A stretch of DNA of 64,000 bases, taken from the NCBI GenBank assembly GCA_016712265.1, contig JADJRJ010000011.1:1-64000 (forward strand), given 5' to 3'. Positions 17,342 through 24,990 of the stretch are shown here, piece after piece. The DNA comes from Gemmatimonadota bacterium (GTDB lineage Bacteria; Gemmatimonadota; Gemmatimonadetes; Gemmatimonadales; Gemmatimonadaceae). A program made the position numbers and the translations under genes. Every line of letters begins with the position of its first letter. The first letter of the stretch is position 1. Under the pieces are notes generated by a model. That model had not been told where the DNA came from. It ran no database searches and was given only the letters and a program-made list of their open reading frames with translations.

Positions 17342-19633
17342 CTACGCGTAGTAGCTGAAATCCCGCTTCCGCGGCTCTTTCGGTGCCGGCTCGTCGAACG
17401 GGTCGGTGTCGAGCGACAGGCGCCCGGACTGCCGGAACCGGATCAGGGCCTGAACCGTGCAGTCCACGAGATCGTCATGCGCCCCGGTGGGGAACGCCGC
17501 ACACTGGTCGATCACCATGTCGGCGAAACTCTTGCCGGCCGGGGCCCAGACACAGTCGCTCTCGAATATCGACTGCACCGAGTAGGCACGGGCGACCTTG
17601 TCGCGATCGGGCGTGTAGGCAACGACCGGAATGCCCTGCCGGCGAAGCTCCTGGATCAGCGATTGCCCGGATGCCTTCTTCTCGATCAGCACCGTGTCGG
17701 GCTCGTGCTTCTTGATGAGCGCCTTGCACTGGGCGCGGAGATCGGGGAAGTCCACCCGGCCCTGCCATGCGTCCAAGAGGATGATGTTGTCGTAGACCTT
17801 CGGGGACTTCGTATCGTCCTCGGTGTCCTTGGAACGGAAGTAGCCCCAGACCGTCGCGGCGGAGAAGTCCGCGCTGTCCTTCTCGCTGAATGCGGTATCG
17901 AGCGAGAGAACCACATGCTCGATCGGCGGGGGCTCGGATCGCGACCACCGTTGCCACCAGTGGCGTTTGAGGATGCCGCCCTCTTCGACGGTCGGCCGCT
18001 GCATGTAGAGCGCGGACCAGTCCCGCGAGGGCAAGGTGCGCTCGATCCGCTTCAATGCGTCGAGGTCGAACCGCTCGGGCCACAGGGGCGAGCCGTCCGG
18101 CAGGATCGCCGGAAAGTCGACCGTCTCCCATTCCTCGTGGGCGTGTTCTTTCAACAGCCACCCGGCGAGGTCGTCTTCCCTCCACCTCGTATTATGGGAC
18201 ACCAGCCCGTCCGCGACGAAGTTGTGGGCGCCGTCGACCGTTAGATCGTAAACCCTTTCGACGGCGCCCAGATCGACGCTGACAACTTCGTCAGTATCGA
18301 TCCCGGACGTATTCGATGGCTCGTTCCAAAATGCTGGTATCGCGAGTTCGTCCTGCAATTCTGTTGCAGTCGTTGCAGAGCAAGCCTCGCACCCGTCCTG
18401 TGTCGTGATTGTGATCCGGGACAAGGTTTGTAACCCAATGCCGGGGTCGGCCGACGCTTCCGTCTGTTCGGCAGATTGCGCACAGCCCGCCCTGCTCGGC
18501 GAGCAGTCTCTCAAAGTCGGCTTGACTGATCCCGTATCGCCACTCCCGCCGCTTTGCCAGCCGTCGGTCAGACAAGAGGGATGGCGGCTTTGCTCCGGCG
18601 GCCCATTTTGCTTTGTTGTAGTGAGATGCGCACATGCCGCGGCATTTGGCGCGCTTGTCGCACCCGTCAATCGAACACGAGGCGCCTGCGTAAGCGCCCC
18701 TCGGAGCGCGACTATACGCATTCCAGCCCGCAAGTCTTTCGTTCTCACCCATTCAAGACCACCTTGACCAAGAACCAAGAAGGGATGCCGCGCGTTTGCA
18801 CGCACAGCACTTCTCTTTGTCTTAATCAAATAGGTTTGATCGGGACCATTATCAATGATGGCCGCTACGTTCGCCCCAACAAACCTTGTGCCATTCCACG
18901 AAAGCACTCGATCGCCGGGCTGAATCCTGTCCAGCCGCTTGTTGCCACCATTCTCCATTGCAATCGCGGTGTCGCCGGCGAGGCACTGGATCAGCACCAC
19001 CCGCCCGCCCGGCATCAATCGGGTATAGGCGACGGCCGTGTACCAGTCCCGAAGCTGGCGGCGCATCGTCTCGCTGTCCGCGTCCTCGCGGCCCTTGATC
19101 GGGTCGTCGATCAGCAGAAGGTCGGCACCACGCCCGGTGATCGGGCCGCCGGCACCGACCGCGAAGTACGACCCGCCGTGATTGGTCGAGAAACGCCGGA
19201 TGCTGGCATTGTCGTCGGCCAGCTTGCACGACGGGAACGCCTCGGCGAATTCCTCGCCCGCGATGATGTTGCGCACCGCCCGGCCGATATCGTCGGCGAA
19301 GTCCTGCGCGTAGGTCGCGGCGATCACGTATCGCTCGGGGTTGCGCCCCAGGAACCACGACGGGAACAGGTGGCTCGTCGTCCAGGTCTTGCCGTGTCTC
19401 GGCGGCATCGTGACGATCAGGCGGGTGATGTCGCCCCGCTCCACCGCCTCCAGTTTCTCGGCCAGAATGCGAAGGTGGGCAGCGTCCTCGTAGCGCGGAT
19501 AGACCAGCCGCGCGAAATCAGTGAACCGACGCGCCGCCCTTACCGCTCGCAGCTCCCTCAGCAGCGCGCTCGCTCGGGACCAGTCCGAGGGCGACAAGCT
19601 CTGCCAAGATGTCGGACTCGTTGCGACGCTCAT
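17342..19633 (-). CDS. terL: Terminase large subunit containing an intein
   Basis: 763 aa precursor; 498 aa after removal of the intein. The ATPase part has Walker A PPRHGKT (77-83) and Walker B DLLLIDDP (171-178). The intein (residues 217-481) interrupts VVLIQ/TRWREDDLAG, next to the ATPase coupling motif. The C-terminal nuclease has VVLSLDTAFSEKDSADF, VLIEKKASGQS and GAHDDLVDC with the acidic residues expected for an RNase H-like fold. The start at 19633 gives a 115-base overlap with the small subunit gene; a later non-ATG start before RELRAVRAARRFTDF is possible. Powers DNA packaging with the portal. Confidence 0.85.
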   Translation of the reverse strand: MSVATSPTSWQSLSPSDWSRASALLRELRAVRAARRFTDFARLVYPRYEDAAHLRILAEKLEAVERGDITRLIVTMPPRHGKTWTTSHLFPSWFLGRNPERYVIAATYAQDFADDIGRAVRNIIAGEEFAEAFPSCKLADDNASIRRFSTNHGGSYFAVGAGGPITGRGADLLLIDDPIKGREDADSETMRRQLRDWYTAVAYTRLMPGGRVVLIQCLAGDTAIAMENGGNKRLDRIQPGDRVLSWNGTRFVGANVAAIIDNGPDQTYLIKTKRSAVRANARHPFLVLGQGGLEWVRTKDLRAGMRIVALRGALTQAPRVRLTGATSAPNAAACAHLTTTKQNGPPEQSRHPSCLTDGWQSGGSGDTGSVKPTLRDCSPSRAGCAQSAEQTEASADPGIGLQTLSRITITTQDGCEACSATTATELQDELAIPAFWNEPSNTSGIDTDEVVSVDLGAVERVYDLTVDGAHNFVADGLVSHNTRWREDDLAGWLLKEHAHEEWETVDFPAILPDGSPLWPERFDLDALKRIERTLPSRDWSALYMQRPTVEEGGILKRHWWQRWSRSEPPPIEHVVLSLDTAFSEKDSADFSAATVWGYFRSKDTEDDTKSPKVYDNIILLDAWQGRVDFPDLRAQCKALIKKHEPDTVLIEKKASGQSLIQELRRQGIPVVAYTPDRDKVARAYSVQSIFESDCVWAPAGKSFADMVIDQCAAFPTGAHDDLVDCTVQALIRFRQSGRLSLDTDPFDEPAPKEPRKRDFSYYA
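18191..18985 (-). mobile_element. Intein in the terminase large subunit
   Basis: Residues 217-481 of the precursor. N-terminal block starts with Cys (CLAGDTAIAM), followed by RLDRIQPGDRVLSW and a block-B-like RANARHPFLVL. The C-terminal blocks are VYDLTVDGAHNFVADG and VSHN, then Thr as the +1 residue. The splicing parts alone total about 135 residues, the size of a mini-intein. The ~150 codons between them do not look like protein in this frame because the DNA there codes an HNH nuclease in another frame. Base usage is clearly more A/T-rich than in the flanking terminase, a sign of recent arrival. Confidence 0.8.
18291..18752 (-). CDS. Endonuclease VII-type HNH nuclease nested in the intein, different frame
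   Basis: 153 aa. N-terminal Cys-rich part (CSIDGCDKRAKCRGMCASHY), then YGISQADFERLLAEQGGLC, CAICRTDG, VPDHNHDTGRVRGLLC and NDCNRIAG, the signature of the recombination endonuclease VII family. The ATG at 18752 follows AAGGTGG with a 6-base spacer, a good ribosome binding site. It lies wholly within the intein DNA but one frame off the terminase/intein frame. It is probably the homing nuclease for the intein. An alternative is that one lost base upstream and one extra G near 18303 have split an in-frame nuclease domain. Confidence 0.8.
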   Translation of the reverse strand: MGENERLAGWNAYSRAPRGAYAGASCSIDGCDKRAKCRGMCASHYNKAKWAAGAKPPSLLSDRRLAKRREWRYGISQADFERLLAEQGGLCAICRTDGSVGRPRHWVTNLVPDHNHDTGRVRGLLCNDCNRIAGRTRDTSILERAIEYVRDRY

Positions 19634-19896
19634 GCTTGATCGTGCTCTCGACCGTCTCTTTCGGCTTCCCGTACACGCGGTTGATAATGGCCTCGGCCGC
19701 CGTGACGCGGGCCTTGTCGGATGCCGTCTTGCTGGTCGCGATCTCGTGCAGGGCGCGGATTGCGTCGGGGGCGAACTGCTTCGCCATGGCCAGCGCGTCG
19801 GCCTCTTCGGGCGTCAGATTCGGCCGGCCGCCAGGGGTTGGCCGACCGGCCCTTGACCCAGTTCGGATTGCCGCGGCGCTTGGTTTCAGTGTCCAT
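19518..19896 (-). CDS. Terminase small subunit-like DNA-binding protein (frameshift near 19843)
   Basis: About 125 aa once restored. Starts MDTETKRRGNPNWVKGRSANP. The following text continues one frame over as GGRPNLTPEEADALAMAKQF and APDAIRALHEIATSK, AAEAIINRVYGKPKET. This KGxSxNPGGRP plus helical repeat pattern is common in phage proteins encoded just before terL. The break is at a CCCC run where three C would restore frame. It likely recognises phage DNA for packaging. Confidence 0.6.
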
Positions 19897-19925
19897 TCAC
19901 GGAAATTCAGTCGCGATTGCTGAAA

Positions 19926-19967
19926 TCAGCAGCCACGGCCGCCCTTCTTGGTGGGCTTCTTCTTCAT
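19926..19967 (-). CDS. Candidate 13-residue basic peptide
   Basis: Reads MKKKPTKKGGRGC. It is preceded by AAGGAGACCCAGC, a strong ribosome binding site at good distance, and lies right after the stop of the upstream gene (19984). The remaining bases from 19897 to 19925 hold nothing else. Very short basic peptides of this style occur near phage packaging genes; expression is not shown. Confidence 0.3.
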   Translation of the reverse strand: MKKKPTKKGGRGC

Positions 19968-19983
19968 GCTGGGTCTCCTTCGG

Positions 19984-20721
19984 CTAGCGGATGACGAACG
20001 ACGGCTCCGGCCGCTTGATCCCCAGCCACTGCTCACAGGCATCGCCCATGAATTCCTTCCGGGCTCCCTTGAAGTGCAGCATGTAGGCTTCGGGGATGGC
20101 GGGATCGTCGAGCGAGGCCGGGGGGAGGTTGTAGGTATCCATGTCGAGGAAGCGGACCTTGAAGCCGTGCCGATCCACGATGCTGCCCACGGGGGCGAGC
20201 GGGTAGACGATGCGGCGAATGCTCTCCTGGTCGCCTGGCCATTCCTCGGGGCAGTTGTGCAGCGCCAGTTCGTAGAAGTTGGCGGCTTGCGCGGATTTGC
20301 CCGGAGGCAGGGCGACGAGGCCGTTGTTGATCCCGCCCGGGGAATAGGGACCGATGGTCACCGATACGTCCCAATCCCCGCCATCGAAAATGGGGCTGGG
20401 ATCTTTCAGGAACAGGCAGTCGACCCCGGTCATGATGACGCCGCCGTCTCCGGTGCCGACGTGGCGGAGATATGCCATCTGGCCGGCGATGATGGCCTGC
20501 ATCAGTTTGAGGGATTGTGTTCCGTCGAGGGAGAAGATGCGGGTCTTGTCGACATAGGGAATCTTGTCCTCGTTGCCCTTCTCGGTCAGGAGGACGTGAC
20601 GGAGGCCGAGACGGGAACAGGACGCTTCGAGGCAGGCGATGGCCTCGTCGTAGGAGTGTGCGCGGTCGCCGTACTCGTCGGGGCGGGGGCTGTAGTAGGA
20701 GACGATGGTCGGGAGGGTCAA
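19984..20721 (-). CDS. Putative glycosyltransferase (GT-A-like)
   Basis: 245 aa from a TTG start at 20721 that overlaps the stop of the methyltransferase gene (20718-20720); the longer ATG frame from 20823 has an Arg-rich lead that looks untranslated. Begins TLPTIVSYYSPRPDEYGD. GGVIMTGVDCLFLKDPSPIF resembles the metal-binding acidic loop of nucleotide-sugar transferases. SPGGINNGLVALPPG and AYMLHFKGARKE follow. It belongs to a five-gene cassette of sugar/acyl/methyl transferases inside the late operon. Confidence 0.5.
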   Translation of the reverse strand: MTLPTIVSYYSPRPDEYGDRAHSYDEAIACLEASCSRLGLRHVLLTEKGNEDKIPYVDKTRIFSLDGTQSLKLMQAIIAGQMAYLRHVGTGDGGVIMTGVDCLFLKDPSPIFDGGDWDVSVTIGPYSPGGINNGLVALPPGKSAQAANFYELALHNCPEEWPGDQESIRRIVYPLAPVGSIVDRHGFKVRFLDMDTYNLPPASLDDPAIPEAYMLHFKGARKEFMGDACEQWLGIKRPEPSFVIR

Positions 20722-21428
20722 ATCGCGCCCCCGGAGTTCCGGTACTTGCGTTGGGTGGGCCACCGGAACGGTACGTCTTCGCGTTTCCGGGCTACGACGT
20801 AAAGGCCGAGATTGTCGGGGCACCTGAACCGCTGATGGTGGGGGACGTCATGGAACTCGGGATGGCCGAGGACAGCGCCCGTGGCGGCTTTGAGGACGAT
20901 GATATCTCCCCCATTGTCCTCGAAGAAGTCTGGGTAGACCGTCGGGTTGAACGACCAGAAGCCGTGGTTGATCTTCGTCATCGGAGCTGCGTGGCAGAAC
21001 ACGCCCCCGACTTTAAGGGCCGCCCATGCGTTTCGGAAGGCGCTCCCGACATTGAAGCAATGTTCGAGGGTGCCGGTGTCGACGACGAGGTCGTATGCCC
21101 CGACCATGCCCCCGGGAAGGGGTTCGTTCAGGTCGACCTTGCGCTCGCAATCCCGTGTTGGGTGGGCGTCGATGCAGTCAAGCGTGAAGCCCATCTGCGC
21201 GAACCACGCCACGGAATCCCGGACGTGGGGGAGATGGCCTGTCATACCGTGCCAACGCAGGACGGCATCGCTGTCAGGCCGGATCGGGATACCTTCGACG
21301 TCGATCTGGTCGTCGGGGATCAGAAGGTCGGGATACCCGAGCCCGAGGGCCTTGCGGTTTCCTCGTGGCGGCAGGACCGCGCGGAACGCGGCGCGGAGGA
21401 TGCAGAGGTATGTGGGCTCGATTGCCAT
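20718..21428 (-). CDS. SAM-dependent methyltransferase-like protein
   Basis: 236 aa. The central part has FTLDCIDAHPTRDCERKVDL, GAYDLVVDTGTLEHCFNV and NAWAALKVGGVFCHAAPM, the order of strand-4 and strand-5 motifs in class I methyltransferases. The glycine-rich motif I is weak. The C-terminus keeps LGLYVVARKR. Likely modifies a sugar made or moved by the neighbouring gene products, or a surface lipid. The substrate is unknown. Confidence 0.55.
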   Translation of the reverse strand: MAIEPTYLCILRAAFRAVLPPRGNRKALGLGYPDLLIPDDQIDVEGIPIRPDSDAVLRWHGMTGHLPHVRDSVAWFAQMGFTLDCIDAHPTRDCERKVDLNEPLPGGMVGAYDLVVDTGTLEHCFNVGSAFRNAWAALKVGGVFCHAAPMTKINHGFWSFNPTVYPDFFEDNGGDIIVLKAATGAVLGHPEFHDVPHHQRFRCPDNLGLYVVARKREDVPFRWPTQRKYRNSGGAI

Positions 21429-21432
21429 CCGG

Positions 21433-21618
21433 TCACACCGTGACGATCATGGCCGCGACCGCCAGACCAACCAGATAGGCGGCGATCGCGGTGCCCACCC
21501 ATCCCGCCACCGTCCACAGCCGGGTGTACGGCAGGAGGGCAAAGTAGAAACCGACGTCACGCTTGCGCAAGGGGGTTTCCTCCCAGATATGGTCCGGGAC
21601 GTCGTGGAGTGTCGCCAT
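21433..21618 (-). CDS. Small membrane protein
   Basis: 61 aa. A polar start (MATLHDVPDHIWEETPLRKR) is followed by LLPYTRLWTVAGW and a hydrophobic segment GTAIAAYLVGLAVAAMIVTV at the C-terminus. One or two membrane spans. Within the glycan cassette it may anchor the modification enzymes. Confidence 0.5.
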   Translation of the reverse strand: MATLHDVPDHIWEETPLRKRDVGFYFALLPYTRLWTVAGWVGTAIAAYLVGLAVAAMIVTV

Positions 21619-21638
21619 GGATGCTCCTGTCTTGGGGG

Positions 21639-22406
21639 CTAGACGGGGCGGGTGGTTGGCTCTTCGCCTTCCACGATCTCGGGAGAGAAGCGGGTGATGG
21701 GGGCGAATGGATCGTTGGCGGGACGGGGGAGCTTAGGACGGGCCGGGAGGCCGACGACGATATCGCCAGGCCGCACATCCTTGGTCACGACGGCGCCCGC
21801 GCAGATCGTGGCGCCGTCCCCGATGTGGACCCCGGGGAGGATAACCGCGCCGCAGCCGATCACAACACGCTTGCCGATGACGGGAGGCACGAGGCGATCG
21901 TTCGGGGTCTTGTAGTTCCGCAGCCCCTCGATATCGGGGTCGTTCGCCATGACGACGCCGGGGCCGATGAACGAACCCTGCCCGATGATCGTGCCGCCGA
22001 TCACCACCGCCCCGTCCATGACGCTCACGTCGTCCGAGACGACGCAGTCATGGGAGACAGTGGCGTGGTCGCCGATCACGCAGCGGGAGCCGATCACCGA
22101 TCCCTCGCGGACTGTGGCGTGAGTACCGATGATGCTGTGCGGGCCGACCCGGGCGCCAGCATAGACCACGGCGTGGCAGTCGACCGTGGTGCGCTCGCCG
22201 ATGACGGTCTCGTCCTCGACGTTCCTGTCCGGAGTGCGGGCGAGGGTTCCGGCCCCTCGGGTCGGTTTCCCAACGACGGCGTGCGGCATCACGGATGCGC
22301 CCCGCTCCAGGATGACGGAACCCATGAGCACGGCGAGGGGATGGACCGAACAGTGGGGGCGCAGAAGCTCGGGGTTGTCGATGATGGCGCGATGGTCAAT
22401 CGGCAT
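21639..22406 (-). CDS. Left-handed beta-helix (hexapeptide repeat) acyltransferase
   Basis: 255 aa. Repeated hexapeptides of the type V-I-G-x-x-x run from residue ~25 to ~200 (for example VIGERTTVDCHAVVYAGARVG, IIGTHATVREGSVIG, VIGKRVVIGCGAVILPGVH). The end has AVVTKDVRPGDIVVGLPARP, standard for sugar O- or N-acyltransferases of the LbH family. Overlaps the TPR glycosyltransferase by 11 bases. Likely acetylates a sugar. Confidence 0.75.
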   Translation of the reverse strand: MPIDHRAIIDNPELLRPHCSVHPLAVLMGSVILERGASVMPHAVVGKPTRGAGTLARTPDRNVEDETVIGERTTVDCHAVVYAGARVGPHSIIGTHATVREGSVIGSRCVIGDHATVSHDCVVSDDVSVMDGAVVIGGTIIGQGSFIGPGVVMANDPDIEGLRNYKTPNDRLVPPVIGKRVVIGCGAVILPGVHIGDGATICAGAVVTKDVRPGDIVVGLPARPKLPRPANDPFAPITRFSPEIVEGEEPTTRPV

Positions 22407-23703
22407 CAGTGAGGGCTTCCTTGATGCGGTCGAATGTCTGGGGCTCCCATTCGCCGCGGTAGTTCTGACGATAAGCCGTCATGCCCGGGAACCATGGGCT
22501 GCTGTCGCCCCGGACCAGCCAGCGGGCCTCCGGGGGGTGCGTGACGAGGACGTGCATCGCCGGCCTGGAATGCTCGGGGAGCCCGGCGGCGAGGTGGACG
22601 TTGGTGTTCGATACCGTCACGTAGGCGTCGAGATTGGGGAGCAGGTCGAGCACCGTTGCCGGCTGCTCTGCCGCCTCGCACAGATCCACCGCCTCGGGAC
22701 CGAACAACCGCTTCTCGTCGGCCGTGGCGCCGCGCTGGAGCAGGAACGGAATGGCGTTGGCCTTGCGCAGCATGTCCGCGACCAGCTCCGGCCGCGCCTC
22801 TTTCCACTGCCCCAGATCGAACCGGGTTCCCGCGCGCCATGTGACCCCGACGTGCTTTCGTTGCCCGGCTGGTCGGATCGTTTTTGCCGGGGGATCGGGG
22901 AACATCACCGGGGGGGCGACATCGAACCCTCCCGTGAGCATCGGCAGATCGCCGATGAACAGATCCACCGCGTCCTCGGGACCGAACCCCTCGATCACGT
23001 CAGGGAAGGCGCGGCGCATCACCGGGGCGATCTTGGCCGGGTACTTGGAATAAACCTCGGTCACGCCACGGGCGCGGAGCGCGGGAAGCCAGCGGAAGAA
23101 GTAGAGGATGTCGCCGAGCCCCTGTTCGCACCGGAGATAGACCGAGCGGTCGAACCACTCGGGAAGCGGCGCCAGTGGGCGCTTGTTGCGCTTCACGACG
23201 AGGCGCCAGACGTATTCGGACCAACCCCGTTCGTACCTGCCCACGGACAGGGAGATGACGGCGATGTTGTGCCGGACCTCGGGGTCGGTCGGAGCGGCGA
23301 GCAACGCCCGCTCCAGGAACATCAGCGCCTCTTCGGGGCGCCCCATCTTCCAATGAGCGATGCCGAGATTGTACCAGCCATGCCGGGAACTTGGCCCCTG
23401 CGGACAGATACGGACCGCCCGCCATAGCCAGTCCACCGCCTCCTCGTGTCGGCCTTCCGCGAGAAGCGCCTCCCCGAGATTGAACACCGGGGGGACTTCG
23501 CCGGGGACGGAACGAATGGCCTGCTGAAAGGCCCCGATAGCTTCCGCGTTGTCCTTCCGCTGTCGGGCATCGACCCCGAAGTTGAGCAGCCTTGCGGCTA
23601 TCGCTGGATGGAGCGCGGCCCCATCAGCGGCGTCTTCCGGTCGCGGGCTTTCGCTCGCTTCGCGCGGCGTCCTGGACGCTTCCGCGGGACTTCGGGCTTC
23701 CAT
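22396..23703 (-). CDS. TPR-domain glycosyltransferase
   Basis: About 435 aa. Four or so TPR helices at residues ~30-170 (NAEAIGAFQQAI, FNLGEALLAEGRHEEAVDW, YNLGIAHWKMGRPEEALMFL) are followed by a GT-B-like part with RCEQGLGDILYFFRWLP, KHVGVTWRAGT and YVTVSNTNVHLAAGL, as in family-9/41-like transferases. The long reading frame extends upstream through two terminators, so the start is placed at the ATG at 23703. A second ATG at 23729 opens a different, very basic 43-codon frame (MAEKTASKQWKPEV), which could be the true N-terminus if one base is wrong. First gene of the late operon. Confidence 0.65.
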   Translation of the reverse strand: MEARSPAEASRTPREASESPRPEDAADGAALHPAIAARLLNFGVDARQRKDNAEAIGAFQQAIRSVPGEVPPVFNLGEALLAEGRHEEAVDWLWRAVRICPQGPSSRHGWYNLGIAHWKMGRPEEALMFLERALLAAPTDPEVRHNIAVISLSVGRYERGWSEYVWRLVVKRNKRPLAPLPEWFDRSVYLRCEQGLGDILYFFRWLPALRARGVTEVYSKYPAKIAPVMRRAFPDVIEGFGPEDAVDLFIGDLPMLTGGFDVAPPVMFPDPPAKTIRPAGQRKHVGVTWRAGTRFDLGQWKEARPELVADMLRKANAIPFLLQRGATADEKRLFGPEAVDLCEAAEQPATVLDLLPNLDAYVTVSNTNVHLAAGLPEHSRPAMHVLVTHPPEARWLVRGDSSPWFPGMTAYRQNYRGEWEPQTFDRIKEALTDAD

Positions 23704-23741
23704 TGCTTGGATGCGGTCTTCTCGGCCATGACGGGGACACG

Positions 23742-23772
23742 AAAAACCCGGCGCGTCGGGATGACGGCCGGG
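23742..23772 (-). terminator. Second intrinsic terminator in the late leader
   Basis: On the minus strand CCCGGC (23772-23767), a 14-base loop and GCCGGG (23752-23747) are followed by TTTTT (23746-23742). It comes 10-15 bases after the first terminator and still upstream of the first late gene. Confidence 0.55.
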
Positions 23773-23784
23773 CGGAAACGCGAA

Positions 23785-23808
23785 AGGCCGCCCGGTTAGG
23801 GGCGGCCT
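23785..23808 (-). terminator. Intrinsic terminator directly after the late promoter
   Basis: On the minus strand AGGCCGCCC-ctaacc-GGGCGGCCT is a perfect 9-bp stem followed by TTTCG. It lies only about 25-45 bases downstream of the predicted start point of the promoter at 23838-23866, so most transcripts would stop here unless RNA polymerase is modified. It also ends the early operon whose last gene stops at 23880. Confidence 0.7.
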
Positions 23809-23837
23809 CTGCACAGGAACTGGATTAAAGCATTTCG

Positions 23838-23866
23838 ATAGTACGACGCGGGTGTGGCGGCGTCAA
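23838..23866 (-). promoter_or_regulatory. Late promoter candidate
   Basis: Minus strand TTGACG (-35, 23866-23861), 17-base spacer, TACTAT (-10, 23843-23838). It is close to the sigma70 consensus and lies in the only sizeable gap between the early and late left operons. The predicted start is near 23831. Confidence 0.6.
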
Positions 23867-23879
23867 TAGGGCTCCGGGA

Positions 23880-24494
23880 TCACGCCGCCCTCGGCATCCC
23901 ATCCGCCGACCGCCGCACCGCCCGCTCATCCCCGATCATGTCGAGAGCGTCGAGCAAATGCTGGCGGAACTGCTCCCGCTTCGATGGACTCCGCGCGAGC
24001 TGCTGGAGCGGGACGCAGAACACCGCGACCTGCCGCAGCACCCATTCCCGGATCGTCCCACGCCCGATCAGCGACAGCATGGCATCGAAACGACGACGCA
24101 CGGCTTCCGCCCGTTCCTCGGGCGTTCGGGTGTCGGTCTGCCGCGCCCGCGTCTCCTTCGCCGCGATATCGTCGGCGTCGTCTGGATTGATCGAGGGCGC
24201 CACCATGCGGCGGGATCGAGCGTCGATTGTCGCGAAGGGCTGGCCGAATATGTGGAAGGCGAGGTTCGCGAAGGCGCGGCCCGCATCCCGGCGCCTCTCC
24301 GCCTCGCCGGGGTCTTCGTCTCTCCGGGACAGCAACCCCTTCGCGTGCATCACGTCGATCGGGTGATCCTGCGAAACATCCATGCGTCCGACCTCCATCA
24401 TCCGTTTCAGCACCATTTCCGGGGTCGGCTCGACCCGCTGCTGTTTCAGTTGGCCGCCGGGATAGCGGTCGCCGGGCTTGCGTTTACGTGCCAT
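23880..24494 (-). CDS. Conserved hypothetical protein, possible late regulator
   Basis: 204 aa. Starts MARKRKPGDRYPGGQLK, a basic, flexible lead seen in many alphaproteobacterial phage and prophage proteins. The middle has GRAFANLAFHIFGQPFATID and ERAEAVRRRFDAMLSLIGRG; the rest is helical. It is the last gene before the late promoter and its terminators, the place where Q-type antiterminators are found. That position is the only evidence for a regulatory role. Confidence 0.5.
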   Translation of the reverse strand: MARKRKPGDRYPGGQLKQQRVEPTPEMVLKRMMEVGRMDVSQDHPIDVMHAKGLLSRRDEDPGEAERRRDAGRAFANLAFHIFGQPFATIDARSRRMVAPSINPDDADDIAAKETRARQTDTRTPEERAEAVRRRFDAMLSLIGRGTIREWVLRQVAVFCVPLQQLARSPSKREQFRQHLLDALDMIGDERAVRRSADGMPRAA

Positions 24495-24512
24495 TGTGAC
24501 GCCCTTTCGAGA

Positions 24513-24575
24513 TCACAGCCCGCCGTTGACCGCGACGGTGCCGAGCACGGTGCGGTCCATCGAAATCGCCGTCAT
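24513..24575 (-). CDS. Candidate 20-residue peptide
   Basis: Starts with an ATG overlapping the stop of the zinc-finger gene (ATGA at 24572-24575) and reads MTAISMDRTVLGTVAVNGGL. It fills most of the gap to the next gene. Coupled translation is plausible, but it may be a remnant. Confidence 0.25.
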   Translation of the reverse strand: MTAISMDRTVLGTVAVNGGL

Positions 24576-24790
24576 CGGCGGACCTCAATGCGCTTCGGAT
24601 GATCCGCCCGGTGCTTCTGGCCCAACAGTCGTCGCACGGTCCGCTCGACGAGGACCTGGGCCGAATGGCGGATGCAATCCCCGCAGATCGCAGCGGCCGG
24701 CACCTCCTCACCCGGAGCATCACCCACCACCAGCACGTCGCAGTCGTCCTGCGAGACGCCGCAGAACGAACAGCGCAGTTTCTCGGTCAT
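24572..24790 (-). CDS. ClpX-type zinc-finger protein
   Basis: 72 aa. LRCSFCGVSQDDCDVLVVG at the start and AICGDCIRHSAQVLVE in the middle give C-x2-C...C-x2-C with the spacing of the ClpX N-terminal zinc-binding domain. No ATPase follows, so it is a stand-alone domain. It could compete for ClpX adaptors or substrates, or bind DNA. ATGA overlap with neighbours on both sides. Confidence 0.6.
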   Translation of the reverse strand: MTEKLRCSFCGVSQDDCDVLVVGDAPGEEVPAAAICGDCIRHSAQVLVERTVRRLLGQKHRADHPKRIEVRR

Positions 24791-24990
24791 CGCGTTCCCC
24801 TCCTAACTCCATATCGGGCGTTCATCTCGGCCTCGATGCCGCGCCGCATCCACTCGCTACGGATGTCGTCGATGCGGATGCAGACCCAGCCCCGATCACG
24901 CCATGCGGCTGCCGCTCGGGCCGCGATCTCGTCGTCGTCGAGCGGCTGAGCCGGGACGTGACGGGCGAGGCTGGTGCGGATCGCGATCAT
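24787..24990 (-). CDS. Small hypothetical protein
   Basis: 67 aa, MIAIRTSLARHVPAQPLDDD at the start, then AAWRDRGWVCIRIDDIRSEW and a basic end. Both ends overlap neighbouring genes by 4 bases, supporting the start. No family recognised. Confidence 0.5.
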   Translation of the reverse strand: MIAIRTSLARHVPAQPLDDDEIAARAAAAWRDRGWVCIRIDDIRSEWMRRGIEAEMNARYGVRRGTR

